This document shows, piece by piece, positions 54,560 through 64,000 of a DNA stretch of 64,000 nt. Each line of letters opens with the position of its first letter. The stretch's first letter is position 1. The translations under genes were made by a program, and so were the position numbers. The stretch spans positions 124,001-188,000 of the forward strand of contig NZ_PEBU01000007.1 of the NCBI RefSeq assembly GCF_002887595.1, read 5' to 3'. The notes below the pieces were generated by a model, which was given only the letters and a program-made list of their open reading frames with translations, was not told where the DNA came from and searched no databases. Origin of the DNA: Bowmanella denitrificans (GTDB lineage: Bacteria > Pseudomonadota > Gammaproteobacteria > Enterobacterales > Alteromonadaceae).

Positions 54560-55752
54560 TGAGCAAACATTTATCCACCAAATTTGGTGACTATGGCGGC
54601 ATGTATGTTCCAGAGCTGCTGATCCCGGCCCTCGACCAGTTGGAACAGGCATTTATTGACGCCCAGCAGGACCCGGAGTTTCAACAGGAATTCAAAAGCC
54701 TGCTGAATGACTATGCCGGCCGCCCCACACCATTGACCAGAACCCGCAATCTGGTCAGCAATCCCAAGGTCACCCTGTATCTGAAGCGTGAAGATCTGTT
54801 ACACGGCGGCGCCCATAAAACCAACCAGGTGCTGGGGCAGGCGCTGCTAACCAAGCGCATGGGTAAAACCCAGGTGATCGCCGAAACCGGTGCGGGTCAG
54901 CACGGTGTGGCCACCGCCCTTGCCTGCGCATTGCTTGGCTTGAAGGCGCGTATTTATATGGGCGCCAAAGATGTTGAACGCCAGGCACCTAATGTATTTC
55001 GTATGCGCTTAATGGGCGCTGAGGTTATTCCGGTCAATGCCGGCTCCGGGACATTGAAAGACGCGGTCAACGAGGCCCTGCGCGACTGGTCTGCCAGTTA
55101 TCAGGATGCGCACTATTTGCTTGGCACGGCTGCCGGCCCGCACCCCTTCCCCACCATAGTGCGGGAATTCCACAAGATGATCAGCGAAGAAATCCGCGCC
55201 CAGATCCTGGAAAAAGAAGGTCGCTTGCCCGATGCAGTCGTAGCTTGTGTTGGCGGCGGCTCCAACGCCATTGGCGCCTTCGCGGATTTTATTGACACCC
55301 CAGAGGTGCAGTTAATCGGTGTTGAGCCTGCCGGCAAAGGCCTGCATACCCACGAACATGGTGCGGCGATTGCCAAAGGCACCAAGGGGATATTGCACGG
55401 TGCCTACAGCTACATTATGCAAACACCGGAAGGGCAGATTGAAGAATCTTACTCCGTTTCTGCTGGTTTGGATTACCCGGCAGTAGGCCCCCAACACGCT
55501 TACTTGCATGATATTGGCCGCGCTACCTACGAGTCAGTCACCGACGAAGAAGCGCTGAACGCCTTTCAGATCTTGGCCCGCAAAGAGGGCATTATTCCTG
55601 CTTTGGAATCGTCCCATGCGCTGGCCCATGCGCTGAATATGGCCGACGCGGCAGAACAAGAAACCTTAATTGTCGTTAACCTGTCAGGCCGCGGTGATAA
55701 AGACCTGGCCCATGTACAGCAGTTTTTAAAAGGGGATTCCCACAATGGATAG
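54559..55752 (+). CDS. trpB: Tryptophan synthase beta chain
   Basis: 397 residues, standard length. The PLP lysine is Lys87 in GGAHKTNQ, with the phosphate-binding GGGSNA and the GAGQHG loop. It condenses indole with serine. It overlaps trpCF by one base and trpA by eight. Confidence 0.97.
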   Translation: MSKHLSTKFGDYGGMYVPELLIPALDQLEQAFIDAQQDPEFQQEFKSLLNDYAGRPTPLTRTRNLVSNPKVTLYLKREDLLHGGAHKTNQVLGQALLTKRMGKTQVIAETGAGQHGVATALACALLGLKARIYMGAKDVERQAPNVFRMRLMGAEVIPVNAGSGTLKDAVNEALRDWSASYQDAHYLLGTAAGPHPFPTIVREFHKMISEEIRAQILEKEGRLPDAVVACVGGGSNAIGAFADFIDTPEVQLIGVEPAGKGLHTHEHGAAIAKGTKGILHGAYSYIMQTPEGQIEESYSVSAGLDYPAVGPQHAYLHDIGRATYESVTDEEALNAFQILARKEGIIPALESSHALAHALNMADAAEQETLIVVNLSGRGDKDLAHVQQFLKGDSHNG

Positions 55753-56551
55753 ATATGCACAGATGTTCCAGCGCCTGGACAACGACAAGCAAGGCGCATT
55801 TGTGCCCTTCGTGACTCTGGGCGATCCGGATATGGAAACCAGTCTGGAGGTGATTGAAGCCCTGATAGCAGGTGGCGCCGATGCACTGGAACTGGGTATC
55901 CCTTTTTCTGACCCTATTGCCGACGGCCCCACAATTCAAAAATCCGCCATTCGTGCTCTGGATAAAGGTGTCAGCCCCAAGGATTGCCTGGCCATTATCC
56001 GCCGCATTCGGGAGCGCCACCGCGAGATCCCCATCGGCTTGTTGCTCTACAGCAATCTGGTACTGGCGCCTGGAATTGATGAGTTTTATCGTCAGTGTGC
56101 CGAAGCTGGGGTGGATTCCATTTTGGTCGCGGATGTGCCCATTCGTGAAGGTGAGCCGTTTATGGCCGCTGCCAAAGCACAGGGTATTCACCAGATACTG
56201 ATCGCCCCCCCCAATGCATCAGAGCAGACCCTGCAACAAATTGGTGAACTTTCAAGCGGTTACACCTATCTGTTAGGCCGTGCTGGTGTCACCGGAACAG
56301 AAACAGCCGCCGATATGCCAGCATCCAACCTGATAAGCAAGCTTCATGAGGTAGGTGCGGCCCGGCCGATTCTGGGCTTTGGTATCTCCAAACCGGAACA
56401 GGTTAAAGCCGCCATTGAAGCTGGCGCGGCAGGTGCGATTGCCGGTTCAGCCACGGTGAAAATTATTGAACAGCACCTGGAAAATAAAGCCATGATGCTC
56501 ACCCGTTTAACCGAATTTGTGGCTGGCATGAAAGCCGCTACCAACCGCTAA
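55745..56551 (+). CDS. trpA: Tryptophan synthase alpha chain
   Basis: 268 residues. Catalytic Glu49 ([10 protein letters not shown]) and Asp60 are in the expected places. It releases indole from indole-3-glycerol phosphate and channels it to TrpB. Last gene of the trp operon; the next 240 bases hold a repeat. Confidence 0.97.
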   Translation: MDRYAQMFQRLDNDKQGAFVPFVTLGDPDMETSLEVIEALIAGGADALELGIPFSDPIADGPTIQKSAIRALDKGVSPKDCLAIIRRIRERHREIPIGLLLYSNLVLAPGIDEFYRQCAEAGVDSILVADVPIREGEPFMAAAKAQGIHQILIAPPNASEQTLQQIGELSSGYTYLLGRAGVTGTETAADMPASNLISKLHEVGAARPILGFGISKPEQVKAAIEAGAAGAIAGSATVKIIEQHLENKAMMLTRLTEFVAGMKAATNR

Positions 56552-56565
56552 TAACCGAAGATAGA

Positions 56566-56640
56566 TTCACCGCAGAGCCGCCGAGAATACAGTTTAAACT
56601 ATTAAAATCTCGGTGTTCTTTGCGCCTCTGCGGTGAAAAT
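56566..56640. repeat. 75-bp CCGCAGAG-type palindrome, copy 2
   Basis: TTCACCGCAGAGCCGCCGAGAA is mirrored by TCTCGGTGTTC and GCGCCTCTGCGGTGAA, with an AT-rich middle. Related to copy 1 at 46651. It begins 14 bases after the trpA stop and may serve as its terminator. Confidence 0.75.
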
Positions 56641-56790
56641 TTCGTGTTTCCGAGTCAGTAAACTAAGACTGAGCGGCACATTTCCAACAAAGCACGTTGC
56701 AATCAACGGCAAAAGTCACCACCTAGCCCTGTCCAGCCACAGTAAAAATCGGTACTATCCCAGCATTGCGATAAAGAGGTATACGCGACT

Positions 56791-57357
56791 ATGCAATTTC
56801 TGATGGAATTTCTGCCCCTGCTGGTGTTCTTCCTGGTTTATAAGTTTGTCGATATTTTCTGGGCCACAGGCGCGCTGATGGCCGCCACTGCAGTGCAAAT
56901 GCTGGTGACCTACCTACGGACCAAAGAAATCCCCAAAAAGCAGTGGGTGTTTTTTGCCATGATTGTGGTGTTTGGCGGCTTGACCATCGCCCTGCATGAC
57001 GAACATTTTATTATGTGGAAACCCACCATTGTTTATCTGATTTTTGCGGCCATTCTGATTGGTAGCCAAATCATGAAGCGCCCCGCCCTAAAAGAGCTGC
57101 TCGGCAGCGCCATGGAACTACCCGAAACGATCTGGAAGCGTATCAACACCGGATGGGCGGTATTTTTTGTCGCCAGTGCCGTGCTGAATATTTACGTGGC
57201 CTATGAATTCAGTCAGGACACCTGGGTGAGTTTTAAAGTATTTGGTATGACCGGTGTAACCTTGGTGTTCACTATTCTGACCATTATGTATGCTTACCGT
57301 TATATGCCGGAAGAGCAAAAACAAGACGAGCAAATTGACGATAACAAGCAAGGATAA
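56791..57357 (+). CDS. yciB: Inner-membrane-spanning protein YciB (septation protein A)
   Basis: 188 residues, five to six membrane helices. FLPLLVFFLVYKFVDIFWAT and the LNIYVAYEFSQDTWVSFKVFG segment are conserved. YciB (IspZ) affects cell envelope synthesis and division in enterics and Shigella. GAGGT lies before the ATG. It forms a unit with yciI, six bases downstream. Confidence 0.93.
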   Translation: MQFLMEFLPLLVFFLVYKFVDIFWATGALMAATAVQMLVTYLRTKEIPKKQWVFFAMIVVFGGLTIALHDEHFIMWKPTIVYLIFAAILIGSQIMKRPALKELLGSAMELPETIWKRINTGWAVFFVASAVLNIYVAYEFSQDTWVSFKVFGMTGVTLVFTILTIMYAYRYMPEEQKQDEQIDDNKQG

Positions 57358-57363
57358 GTGGTC

Positions 57364-57663
57364 ATGTGGTATGTATTTTTCTCCGAAGATGTGGCCAACA
57401 GCCTGGAAAAGCGCAAAGCCGCCAGGCCAGATCATCTGGCCCGTTTACAGGCGCTTAAAGACCTGGGGCGGTTATTGGTAGCGGGCCCCTGTCCGGCCAT
57501 TGATTGCGAGGACCCTGGCGAAGCCGGTTTCAGTGGCTCAGTGGTGATTGCGGAGTTTGCCAGCCTGCAGGAAGCCCAAGCCTGGGCGGATGCCGATCCT
57601 TATATGGCTGCCGGTGTCTATCAGCGTACTATCGTTAAACCTTATAAGAAGGTACTGCCTTAA
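57364..57663 (+). CDS. yciI: YciI family protein
   Basis: 99 residues. [27 protein letters not shown] and the final [15 protein letters not shown] match the YciI ferredoxin-like family, with the conserved His of RPDHLARL. In vitro hydrolase activity is reported for relatives, but the physiological role is unknown. Start at 57364 with AGGA nine bases upstream, rather than GTG at 57358. Confidence 0.9.
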   Translation: MWYVFFSEDVANSLEKRKAARPDHLARLQALKDLGRLLVAGPCPAIDCEDPGEAGFSGSVVIAEFASLQEAQAWADADPYMAAGVYQRTIVKPYKKVLP

Positions 57664-57735
57664 AGCTGCCGGTTTACAGATGGCCGTCGTCAGCGTATGA
57701 CGCCATCTGATCACTTTCAGTTGAAAACCAATGAC

Positions 57736-58149
57736 ATGCTACAAATCAGTCGAAACGTACAATTAGATCCTGCCGAGGTGGAACTGACCGCCATCCGTGC
57801 TCAGGGTAGCGGTGGCCAGAATGTCAATAAGGTGTCCAGCGCCATTCATTTACGCTTTGATATCCGCGCCTCTTCGCTGCCCGACTTCTACAAGGAACGC
57901 CTGCTGACACTGTCTGACAGCCGTATCAGCAATGACGGCATCCTCATTCTCAAGGCGCAGAATTATCGTACCCAGGAACAAAATCGTGAGGACGCCCTGA
58001 ATCGACTGACTGAGATTATTCAAAGTGCTGGAAAAACCCAAAAGGCACGCCGCGCCACCAAGCCAACCAAGGCTTCGCAAAAACGCCGCGTGGAAGGCAA
58101 AAAGAAAGCTGGGGCGAAAAAAAGCTTACGAGGGAAAGTGGATTACTAA
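57736..58149 (+). CDS. arfB: Ribosome-rescue peptidyl-tRNA hydrolase ArfB
   Basis: 137 residues. The GGQ motif (residues 26-28 of GSGGQNVNK) is as in class I release factors. A basic C-terminal tail (KASQKRRVEGKKKAGAKK) would enter the mRNA channel of stalled ribosomes, as in E. coli YaeJ/ArfB. ATG at 57736 matches the family start; a longer frame begins at 57697. Confidence 0.9.
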   Translation: MLQISRNVQLDPAEVELTAIRAQGSGGQNVNKVSSAIHLRFDIRASSLPDFYKERLLTLSDSRISNDGILILKAQNYRTQEQNREDALNRLTEIIQSAGKTQKARRATKPTKASQKRRVEGKKKAGAKKSLRGKVDY

Positions 58150-58665
58150 TCCGCATACCTCTACCACTAATTAGTGCCAGCTGTATAGGCAGAAAATTCG
58201 TATTGGATTTCATGCCCAATATTGGGGCAATCTGCAACAGTCTGATACCTGTTTTGAATTCTTAGCATATAAATGCCGACAAAACAGGCGGTTAATCCAG
58301 TAGCTAAGCATGGATTCAGATGCTAAAAGTATCAGGCTGTATATCTGTGCGATTTGACCAGAGTCAGCCCCTGCAGAGCATTGTGATCGGACCAGTTATC
58401 TTTATACTTATCGCCAATTTTGGCACCTAGCCAAACATCCGCGTTTTGAAATTGACATTCATATTTGAGGCAATGAACCTGCCACGCATTCACTCCACCA
58501 GGAGAGTCGTTGCTGCACAGGCGCATCCGCCATGCCTTCTGTCAGCAATGCATTGCGCTTTGCGCCCACTAGACCAGCAGCCCGGCGTCGTGGTCAGAAG
58601 GGGCTGGGTTTGAACAAAATCTATACTTGAAAGTATAAGCAGCCCCTAAGGCAGGATGGATAAAA
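58150..58665. other. Intergenic region with a doubtful small gene
   Basis: 516 bases between arfB and the solute-binding-like gene. The minus-strand frame at 58332-58526 is the only possible gene. The plus-strand stretch GGGGCTGGGTTT near 58600 is GC-rich but shows no T tail. No repeat of the other families was seen. Confidence 0.5.
58332..58526 (-). CDS. Possible small protein, unknown
   Basis: 64 residues, MRLCSNDSPGGVNAWQVHCL and onward, with AAGG eight bases before the ATG. Composition looks natural (four Cys, three Trp), but there is no signal peptide and no family I know. It could be the tail of a decayed gene, since the frame is closed by a stop six codons upstream. Confidence 0.3.
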   Translation of the reverse strand: MRLCSNDSPGGVNAWQVHCLKYECQFQNADVWLGAKIGDKYKDNWSDHNALQGLTLVKSHRYTA

Positions 58666-59391
58666 ATGAGTGCGTTACAACGCAAAGATTGGTCTTGGCA
58701 CACTGGGCTACATTCAGCATTTAACCGCTGGCAGTGGATAATCGGCCTGGCTTTGCTGATCCCTTATATGTCCATCGCTACAGAGCTGACGCCAGCGTCA
58801 CAAAAAATGCTGCTGACACATATTCAGCATTCCCAGAAGCAGCCTTTTATCGACTTTATTACCACCGTGTATCAGGATCTTGGCATTGACGTTACTACTC
58901 AAGCCGTACCCAGTGTTGATGAATTTACCTTACTGGAACGAGGAGAAACCGACGCTGCGGTACTACTAGTAAAAGAGAATGCCATGGCCCACAAGAACCT
59001 CGTCATTGTTGAGCCCGCCATTTATGAGGCCGACCTGGTGCTGCTTTGTAAACGCAAAGACACTTGTGATTTGTCGGTGCTACAGAGTCAAGATAACGCC
59101 ATTTTCACCAACCTTGGTGATATAGCAACGATTCAGACAATGGGCGTGAAGTCACAATTGTTCTTTGAGAGCAGCCTGACCGATTCACTCAGCATGTTGA
59201 GAAATGGCCGGGTAGATTTTCTGCTGTATGGAACAACGAAAGCAGAAGTCAGGCAGTTGAAGGCAGAGTTTAACCTGATTGAGGTGAAAAAGCTGAGCAT
59301 GCATCATGTCATTCATAACAAGCATGCCAAGCTACTCCCTGCTTTGCAGAGCACCATCCGCCGCAAATTGCCGGCATTTAAGCCGCACTAA
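58666..59391 (+). CDS. Periplasmic solute-binding-like protein (SBP family 3 type)
   Basis: 241 residues. A hydrophobic segment (about 23-40) acts as a signal or anchor after a 22-residue charged leader. The remainder shows the amino-acid-binding protein fold: LGIDVTTQAVPS, ERGETDAAVLLVKENA and MLRNGRVDFLLYGTT. No permease or ATPase gene adjoins it. Such orphan binding-like proteins in Alteromonadales and Vibrio are common and not clearly transporters. Monocistronic. Confidence 0.78.
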   Translation: MSALQRKDWSWHTGLHSAFNRWQWIIGLALLIPYMSIATELTPASQKMLLTHIQHSQKQPFIDFITTVYQDLGIDVTTQAVPSVDEFTLLERGETDAAVLLVKENAMAHKNLVIVEPAIYEADLVLLCKRKDTCDLSVLQSQDNAIFTNLGDIATIQTMGVKSQLFFESSLTDSLSMLRNGRVDFLLYGTTKAEVRQLKAEFNLIEVKKLSMHHVIHNKHAKLLPALQSTIRRKLPAFKPH

Positions 59392-59416
59392 ACAGTTGAG
59401 GCACTCAACAAAGTTG

Positions 59417-59452
59417 TTAATGCCCAGCCATTACTTAGCGACTGGGCATTAA
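59417..59452. terminator. Bidirectional terminator between convergent genes
   Basis: TTAATGCCCAG/CTGGGCATTAA inverted repeat, 11 bp, between the solute-binding-like gene (plus) and gpmA (minus). Confidence 0.75.
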
Positions 59453-59464
59453 AGGTTGTGTTGG

Positions 59465-60211
59465 TTATTTGGCTTTGCCTTGCTTGGCCACGGCGTCCAT
59501 CATGGCTTTAATCGCTTCAGGATCGCCCAGGTACTGCTTGGAAACAGGGTTAAACTCTGCATCCAGTTCATATACCAACGGCACACCGGTAGGAATATTC
59601 AGTTCCAGCACCGCTTCATCAGACATATTGTCCAGATACTTAACCAAGGCACGCAGGCTATTGCCGTGCGCAGCAATGATCACTCGCTTACCACTTTGGA
59701 TACTGGGGCGAATCACATCATGCCAGTAGGGTAATACCCGCTCTATGGTCAGCTTCAGGCTTTCAGCACGCGGCAGGATAGCAGGATCCACATGGCTGTA
59801 ACGACGATCATGACCTGGAAAATGCTCACTATCCAACTCAACCGCAGGTGGTGGAACATCAAAACTACGACGCCAGATTTTCACCTGGTCTTCACCATGT
59901 CTGGCGGCAGTCTCGGCCTTATCCAGCCCAGTCAGGGCACCATAGTGACGTTCATTTAAGCGCCAATGCCGCTCAACCGCCAGATAGTGCTGGCCCATTT
60001 CTTCCAGTGCCAGATTCAGGGTTTTAATAGCACGCAGTAACACAGAGGTGTAGGCAATATCAAACTCAAAGCCGCCGTCTTTCAGAAGTTTACCTGCATT
60101 GACAGCTTGGGCCACACCGGTTTCGGTCAGGTCCACATCATGCCAGCCGGTAAAGCGGTTTTCCAGGTTCCACTGACTCTCGCCATGACGAATAAGAACT
60201 AGTTTATACAT
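59465..60211 (-). CDS. gpmA: 2,3-bisphosphoglycerate-dependent phosphoglycerate mutase
   Basis: 248 residues, same as E. coli GpmA. Catalytic His9 in [10 protein letters not shown], plus [11 protein letters not shown] and [14 protein letters not shown]. It interconverts 3- and 2-phosphoglycerate in glycolysis. Monocistronic; it shares the terminator hairpin with its neighbour. Confidence 0.96.
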   Translation of the reverse strand: MYKLVLIRHGESQWNLENRFTGWHDVDLTETGVAQAVNAGKLLKDGGFEFDIAYTSVLLRAIKTLNLALEEMGQHYLAVERHWRLNERHYGALTGLDKAETAARHGEDQVKIWRRSFDVPPPAVELDSEHFPGHDRRYSHVDPAILPRAESLKLTIERVLPYWHDVIRPSIQSGKRVIIAAHGNSLRALVKYLDNMSDEAVLELNIPTGVPLVYELDAEFNPVSKQYLGDPEAIKAMMDAVAKQGKAK

Positions 60212-60421
60212 AGGAATAGATTCAACCCTTGGTGACTAATGGAAAAGGTCAGCTTTACCCGCAGGCCTCACTGCCTCAAACAAGGCCTGCTATCTTCTTT
60301 GATTCGGACCTAAAAATCCAGAGTAAAGGGCCTGGCATTTTTGCCATTCTGGCATCTGTCTGCCAAGCTTTATCGCGAACAATTGGTACGTAAGGTTTAT
60401 CTAGTATAAGGAAGAATGGAT

Positions 60422-60970
60422 ATGGCTAACGAAAGATCGGCAGTAACAGGTAAGTGGTATCAGATATTACGCCAACAGTTGGGTAACTCCTGTGCCCCGG
60501 CCTGTATCAGAATGATGGGTATTTATGTCAATGGCGTTGACCCAGGTGAAGGTACAACCAGAGCCTATGTGTCATTGGCCGAAGGTGGCACCAGTTCGCT
60601 GGGCGGCGGCGGCGTCGTGACCCAGACAGGGCATAATTTCACTACTACACCAACGGCACCAGCTCCTATGGTTCAGGCCTTAAAAAGTCTGAGGCCAGGG
60701 ATAAATACCAGCTATATCTGGGAAGCCAATACCACACAGGCGCTAAAAGATAAAATGGCCGAAGTAAGGCCTAAAAATGAAATGATTATCGGCGTCTACT
60801 GGGCTGGCGGCGGCGGACATGTGGTGGTCGGGGTTGACCGTGACGCCACTTCAGGGCGGATTATCGTCGCAGATCCGGGCTATGGTGTACGTTTTATCGA
60901 AAGCGACGGTTCATATCACCCGGCAGTGGGCGTTACAGGCAATGTGGTATTAACAGTATTCAGGCAGTGA
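60422..60970 (+). CDS. Papain-like (C39/C70-type) cysteine protease domain protein
   Basis: 182 residues with no signal peptide. RQQLGNSCAPACIRMM puts Gln18/19 and nucleophile Cys24 in the usual order, with His133 in GGGGHVVVGV and Asp151 in ADPGYG as the rest of the triad. The fold matches peptidase C39 or AvrRpt2-like C70 domains. A Gly/Ser-rich loop (54-68) lies between. No bacteriocin, ABC exporter or toxin gene is adjacent. ATG at 60422 is chosen because AGGA lies nine bases before it. Confidence 0.72.
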   Translation: MANERSAVTGKWYQILRQQLGNSCAPACIRMMGIYVNGVDPGEGTTRAYVSLAEGGTSSLGGGGVVTQTGHNFTTTPTAPAPMVQALKSLRPGINTSYIWEANTTQALKDKMAEVRPKNEMIIGVYWAGGGGHVVVGVDRDATSGRIIVADPGYGVRFIESDGSYHPAVGVTGNVVLTVFRQ

Positions 60971-60998
60971 ACAATCCATGCTGGGCAGCCGAACCTTA

Positions 60999-61634
60999 CT
61001 AAGCCTGACTTAACTTGGCCTGCTGCGCCATTTCTACCACGGCCTGGTAGCGACCAGGTCTGTGGTTGATGGTCAACAGCAAATTGACCACCACGGCACC
61101 CAATACCGAGTAAATCACCGCCTGAAGATCAAAGCAAAGTGCCGCCAATGAAAGAATCAGGCAATCCACCACTAATTGAAATGTACCAGCCCGCAGCTTG
61201 TATTTTTGTTGCAGGTAGTAAGCCAGGATCCCCAATCCACCTAAACTGGCCTGATGACGAAACAGAATTAACAAACCTGTACCAATCAGCCCACCACCAG
61301 CCACCGCCGCAAAGACCGGATGCACCTGTTCAATACTTAAGGCCAGGTGCAGATAATCAGTAAAAACTGAAACCAGTGACACCGCTAAAAAGGTATTAAA
61401 AGTGAATCGCCAGCCCAGTTGCCGCCAGGCCAGATAATAAAACGGCAGATTCAACAGGAAAAAACACACACCAAAACCGACAGGCCCCAGGTATGCGCCG
61501 ATCAGGGCCAGACCTGATGTGCCTCCTGTTACCAGTCCTACAGTTTTAAAAAAAAGTAAGCCAATCGCCACAAACAGTGCCGCCACCATCAGGGCAATGG
61601 CATCTTCATAGATTTTATGTGACGGCAGGGGCAT
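60999..61634 (-). CDS. YitT family membrane protein
   Basis: 211 residues with five to six membrane helices. The hallmark is GLVTGGTSGLALI and FRHQASLGGLGILAYYLQ. The C-terminal DUF2179 domain of Bacillus YitT is absent, which is usual in Proteobacteria. Function unknown. Convergent with the papain-like gene. Confidence 0.85.
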   Translation of the reverse strand: MPLPSHKIYEDAIALMVAALFVAIGLLFFKTVGLVTGGTSGLALIGAYLGPVGFGVCFFLLNLPFYYLAWRQLGWRFTFNTFLAVSLVSVFTDYLHLALSIEQVHPVFAAVAGGGLIGTGLLILFRHQASLGGLGILAYYLQQKYKLRAGTFQLVVDCLILSLAALCFDLQAVIYSVLGAVVVNLLLTINHRPGRYQAVVEMAQQAKLSQA

Positions 61635-62070
61635 GGTATTTCCTTGGCTTTTAGAACAAATAGCAAAAACAAGCTGGCATTGTATTTTACCTGCCCAACT
61701 TCGCTTTGATGAGTATCAATAAACACATCATACAGCCCGGCAAAGTGTAAAAAGTAAGGTGGACTTTACGACTCTTTAACTGTTGGTAAGCAGCGTGTAG
61801 CCAGAATGAAAAAACGCAGGTAGGTTGCTGCTTATTTTTACCTGGCAGGAAGATAAATGAGCTATCGCAGCGTGACGCAATAAGTGACTTATTTTAACCA
61901 TCATGCCCCTGGCATCAAGCGCGCATGATTTAACAGAATTCATGCATAGGATGCTGCAAACAAGCCAACCTTGTTCTCGCCACAAACACTTTGTTGCACA
62001 CTACGGACTGAGGCCACCCATACCTAAAATGGCTTTTCCCTGTCCGCCAAGCCTGCATAAGGAGAATGTT
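61635..62070. other. Intergenic region upstream of the serine hydrolase
   Basis: 436 bases between divergent genes. The plus-strand frame from 61903 is open and continuous with the hydrolase, but its product lacks a signal peptide until the GTG at 62071. No repeats or hairpins stand out. Confidence 0.45.
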
Positions 62071-63837
62071 GTGCACCAGGTACATTTGATTGTCGGTATT
62101 CTGATTACCGTTCGTTTGTTGGTGGGTTGTGGAGGCGCAAGTGACACGCCTGCACCGACTGCCGGCACTTCGGTCCCGACGCAACTGACCTTTGCGGGCC
62201 TGATGCGTACAGAGATGCTACCCGCCGCCCCAGTACAGACCAGGCTTTTATCAGCCCCATCTGATGCCACAGATGGCCAGCCCTTGATTGCCAGGCTGTC
62301 GTCACCGGGCACGGTACTGGCTACCAATGGCGCTGAAATGTTTAACGGCTCGCTGAGTTATCGCGCACTGCCGCCTTTTGAACTGGATATATTCAGCCAG
62401 GGCGACATGTTGATACCGGTGCAGCGCGGTATTTTGGCAACACATCAGAATGCACAGTTCTGGCAACTCATTTTTTCCCCTGGACGTATCTGGCAGCAAC
62501 GTGATGATCAGGGTATGAGCCGCGGCCAGTTAGTCGTGACCCTGGTCAATCCTTACTACGCCAATGCGCACAATGGCGTGCTGACCTTTTTGTATAAAGA
62601 CGGCCAGATCAGTCAGGGCTGGCTGCAGATTTTTCAGGAAAATGTGGACTGGTTAAAACAGGATTTCTGGGGCACCGTGCCGCTGGCGCTGACCGACAAG
62701 ACAGAGTTGGATATGCAAAGTGCCAAGACACACTGGCAATGGGAACAACAAATGAACTTGCCGCGGGGGGCCTGGCAATCACTGGCAGAAATTGCCACAG
62801 ATGCGTCTTTATCCGCGTATACAAGCAGCATTGCCGAGCACAATCTGTCTGCCACCGGATTGATCTATCAGGGGCGGCTTTACGCTAAGCCGCTAAATAC
62901 CCGATACGGCCCGTTTCCTTATCCTGAGGCCATGCGCCATGGTGTCTATTCCGTTTCCAAGTCCATGGCAGCCGCCCTCACCTTGTTCAGGCTCGCACAG
63001 GTATATGGCGCAGAAGTGTTGCACGAAAAAATCATCGCGCACATTCCACAAGGGGGATTACACCATGGTTGGCAGCAGGTAACCTTTTCTCAGGCCTTGT
63101 CTATGGCTACGGGCACCGGTGATGCCTACCCAGATGCAGATATCCTTGCCACTTTTGCAGACGAACACTTCGAACCCGACAGCCGCATGACATTGTTCAG
63201 TCTGGCTCGCAGCAGCAATGACAAACTTAGACATGCCCTGGCCTTTGGCGATTATCCCTGGGGGCCGGGAGAAATAGTGCGCTATAACACGTCTGTGACT
63301 TTTGTTCTGGCGGTGGCGATGCAGCACTATCTTGCCAGCCAGGGAGACACACGGCCGTTATGGCAAATGATGCAGGAGGATGTCTATGCCAGGCTCGGCA
63401 TGTCACACTTTGCGATGATGCACACCACAGAAGCGGATGCACAGACAGCGATACCCATCATGGGCGTCGGCATTTATCCCACCGAGCAGGACACCGCCAA
63501 ACTGGCTTTATTGTTACAGCAAAAAGGTATTTGGCAGGGCGAACAACTGCTGTCATCTGCACTGATAGAAGAGATCCTTAGTTTTAACCAGGATACCGGT
63601 TTGCCTGCCGATGCAACGCCATCGCTGGGACGCCGTTATCATCATAGTTTCTGGGCTCAGCCTATGCCGTTATCTGCAACTTGCGCCCCCATGGTGCCTT
63701 TTATGCTGGGGTACGGGAACAACTACGTGATGTTCCCCGGCAACGACATAGTGCTGTATCGCTATCAGGACAGTTTTAATAATGACAAACTGTCAATGCT
63801 GAAACTGGCGGATGACCTGCAGGCCATATGTCCATAA
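62071..63837 (+). CDS. Serine hydrolase lipoprotein (beta-lactamase class C fold)
   Basis: 588 residues from a GTG start with AAGGAG upstream. The lipoprotein signal ends in LLVGC (Cys20). The domain from about 220 has the SxxK motif Ser294-Val-Ser-Lys297 (YSVSKSMAAALTLFR) and Tyr405 in VRYNTSV. These suit an esterase or 6-aminohexanoate-dimer-hydrolase-like enzyme rather than a true beta-lactamase. The first 200 residues form a separate, unfamiliar region. Substrate unknown. Confidence 0.82.
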   Translation: MHQVHLIVGILITVRLLVGCGGASDTPAPTAGTSVPTQLTFAGLMRTEMLPAAPVQTRLLSAPSDATDGQPLIARLSSPGTVLATNGAEMFNGSLSYRALPPFELDIFSQGDMLIPVQRGILATHQNAQFWQLIFSPGRIWQQRDDQGMSRGQLVVTLVNPYYANAHNGVLTFLYKDGQISQGWLQIFQENVDWLKQDFWGTVPLALTDKTELDMQSAKTHWQWEQQMNLPRGAWQSLAEIATDASLSAYTSSIAEHNLSATGLIYQGRLYAKPLNTRYGPFPYPEAMRHGVYSVSKSMAAALTLFRLAQVYGAEVLHEKIIAHIPQGGLHHGWQQVTFSQALSMATGTGDAYPDADILATFADEHFEPDSRMTLFSLARSSNDKLRHALAFGDYPWGPGEIVRYNTSVTFVLAVAMQHYLASQGDTRPLWQMMQEDVYARLGMSHFAMMHTTEADAQTAIPIMGVGIYPTEQDTAKLALLLQQKGIWQGEQLLSSALIEEILSFNQDTGLPADATPSLGRRYHHSFWAQPMPLSATCAPMVPFMLGYGNNYVMFPGNDIVLYRYQDSFNNDKLSMLKLADDLQAICP

Positions 63838-64000
63838 GCCTGTTACTTGGTGCATCCACGCTGATTAAAGCAGCGAACCAGGTCAGAGCTAAGGGCTTGC
63901 TTGCATAGTAGCAGAAATCCTGGATGACAGCCAACGCATAGTGTTTACAAACAACTTGGCGTTATCATTATCCGGGCTGCTGATCGTCACATGGACTTTT

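Noticed and set aside
62071-63837. Beta-lactamase resistance gene
   Set aside because: The SxxK motif is shared with many esterases, the Tyr motif is not the typical YxN, and the protein is a 588-residue lipoprotein, much longer than AmpC.

Overview
This is a 64-kb stretch of chromosome from a gammaproteobacterium, most likely a marine member of the Alteromonadales (Alteromonadaceae-like). The evidence is the gamma-type gene set (rnk, sohB, yciK, glnS, topA, yciO-rnm-trp, yciB-yciI, rluB, gpmA), an attenuated trp operon with a fused trpC-trpF, a VolA/Pla-1-type surface lipase and a large TonB-dependent receptor. I see no rRNA, tRNA, prophage, IS transposase or CRISPR array. Genus cannot be decided from the sequence alone.

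Layout. 1-12 kb: a DUF885 lipoprotein, asparaginase ansA, ybaK, rnk, a zinc ribbon/YeaC/DUF349 operon, an alanine-type Na+ symporter with an unusual insertion, an M14 carboxypeptidase, a thioredoxin-like protein and a glyoxalase-like protein. 12-21 kb: an M15 peptidase, an Ig-repeat lipoprotein, a dicarboxylate symporter, sohB and a VolA-like lipase. 21-30 kb: yciK, glnS, a SatD-like/DUF3307 pair behind a cluster of GTAACC half-sites, and two convergent c-di-GMP genes. 30-39 kb: a MaoC-like protein, an M23 peptidase, an orphan NarL-type response regulator, a TonB receptor and, divergent from it, a four-gene operon (GntP permease, exported MetX-like hydrolase, exported PHA depolymerase, 3-hydroxybutyrate dehydrogenase). 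39-50 kb: topA, astB, an EamA exporter, rluB, scpB-scpA, yciO, rnm. 50-58 kb: trpL-trpE-G-D-CF-B-A, yciB, yciI, arfB. 58-64 kb: a solute-binding-like protein, gpmA, a papain-like protease, a YitT protein and a serine-hydrolase lipoprotein.

The most coherent accessory system is at 31.1-38.6 kb. It reads as a pathway for using external polyhydroxybutyrate or its oligomers: secreted depolymerase, exported esterase-like hydrolase, permease and BdhA, with a TonB receptor opposite and a perfect 14-bp palindrome in the shared promoter region. The assignment of every step is inferred from family and context.

The second theme is non-coding repeats. A composite element (7-bp tandem array plus a 140-bp conserved block with 18-bp palindromes) occurs in inverted orientation at 3.3 and 25.4 kb, bracketing about 22 kb, with a decayed copy at 21.8 kb. 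There are also a hairpin array at 16.7 kb, two 75-bp CCGCAGAG palindromes (46.65 and 56.57 kb), and a 92-bp element with GGTTACTTTT ends at 25.66 kb.
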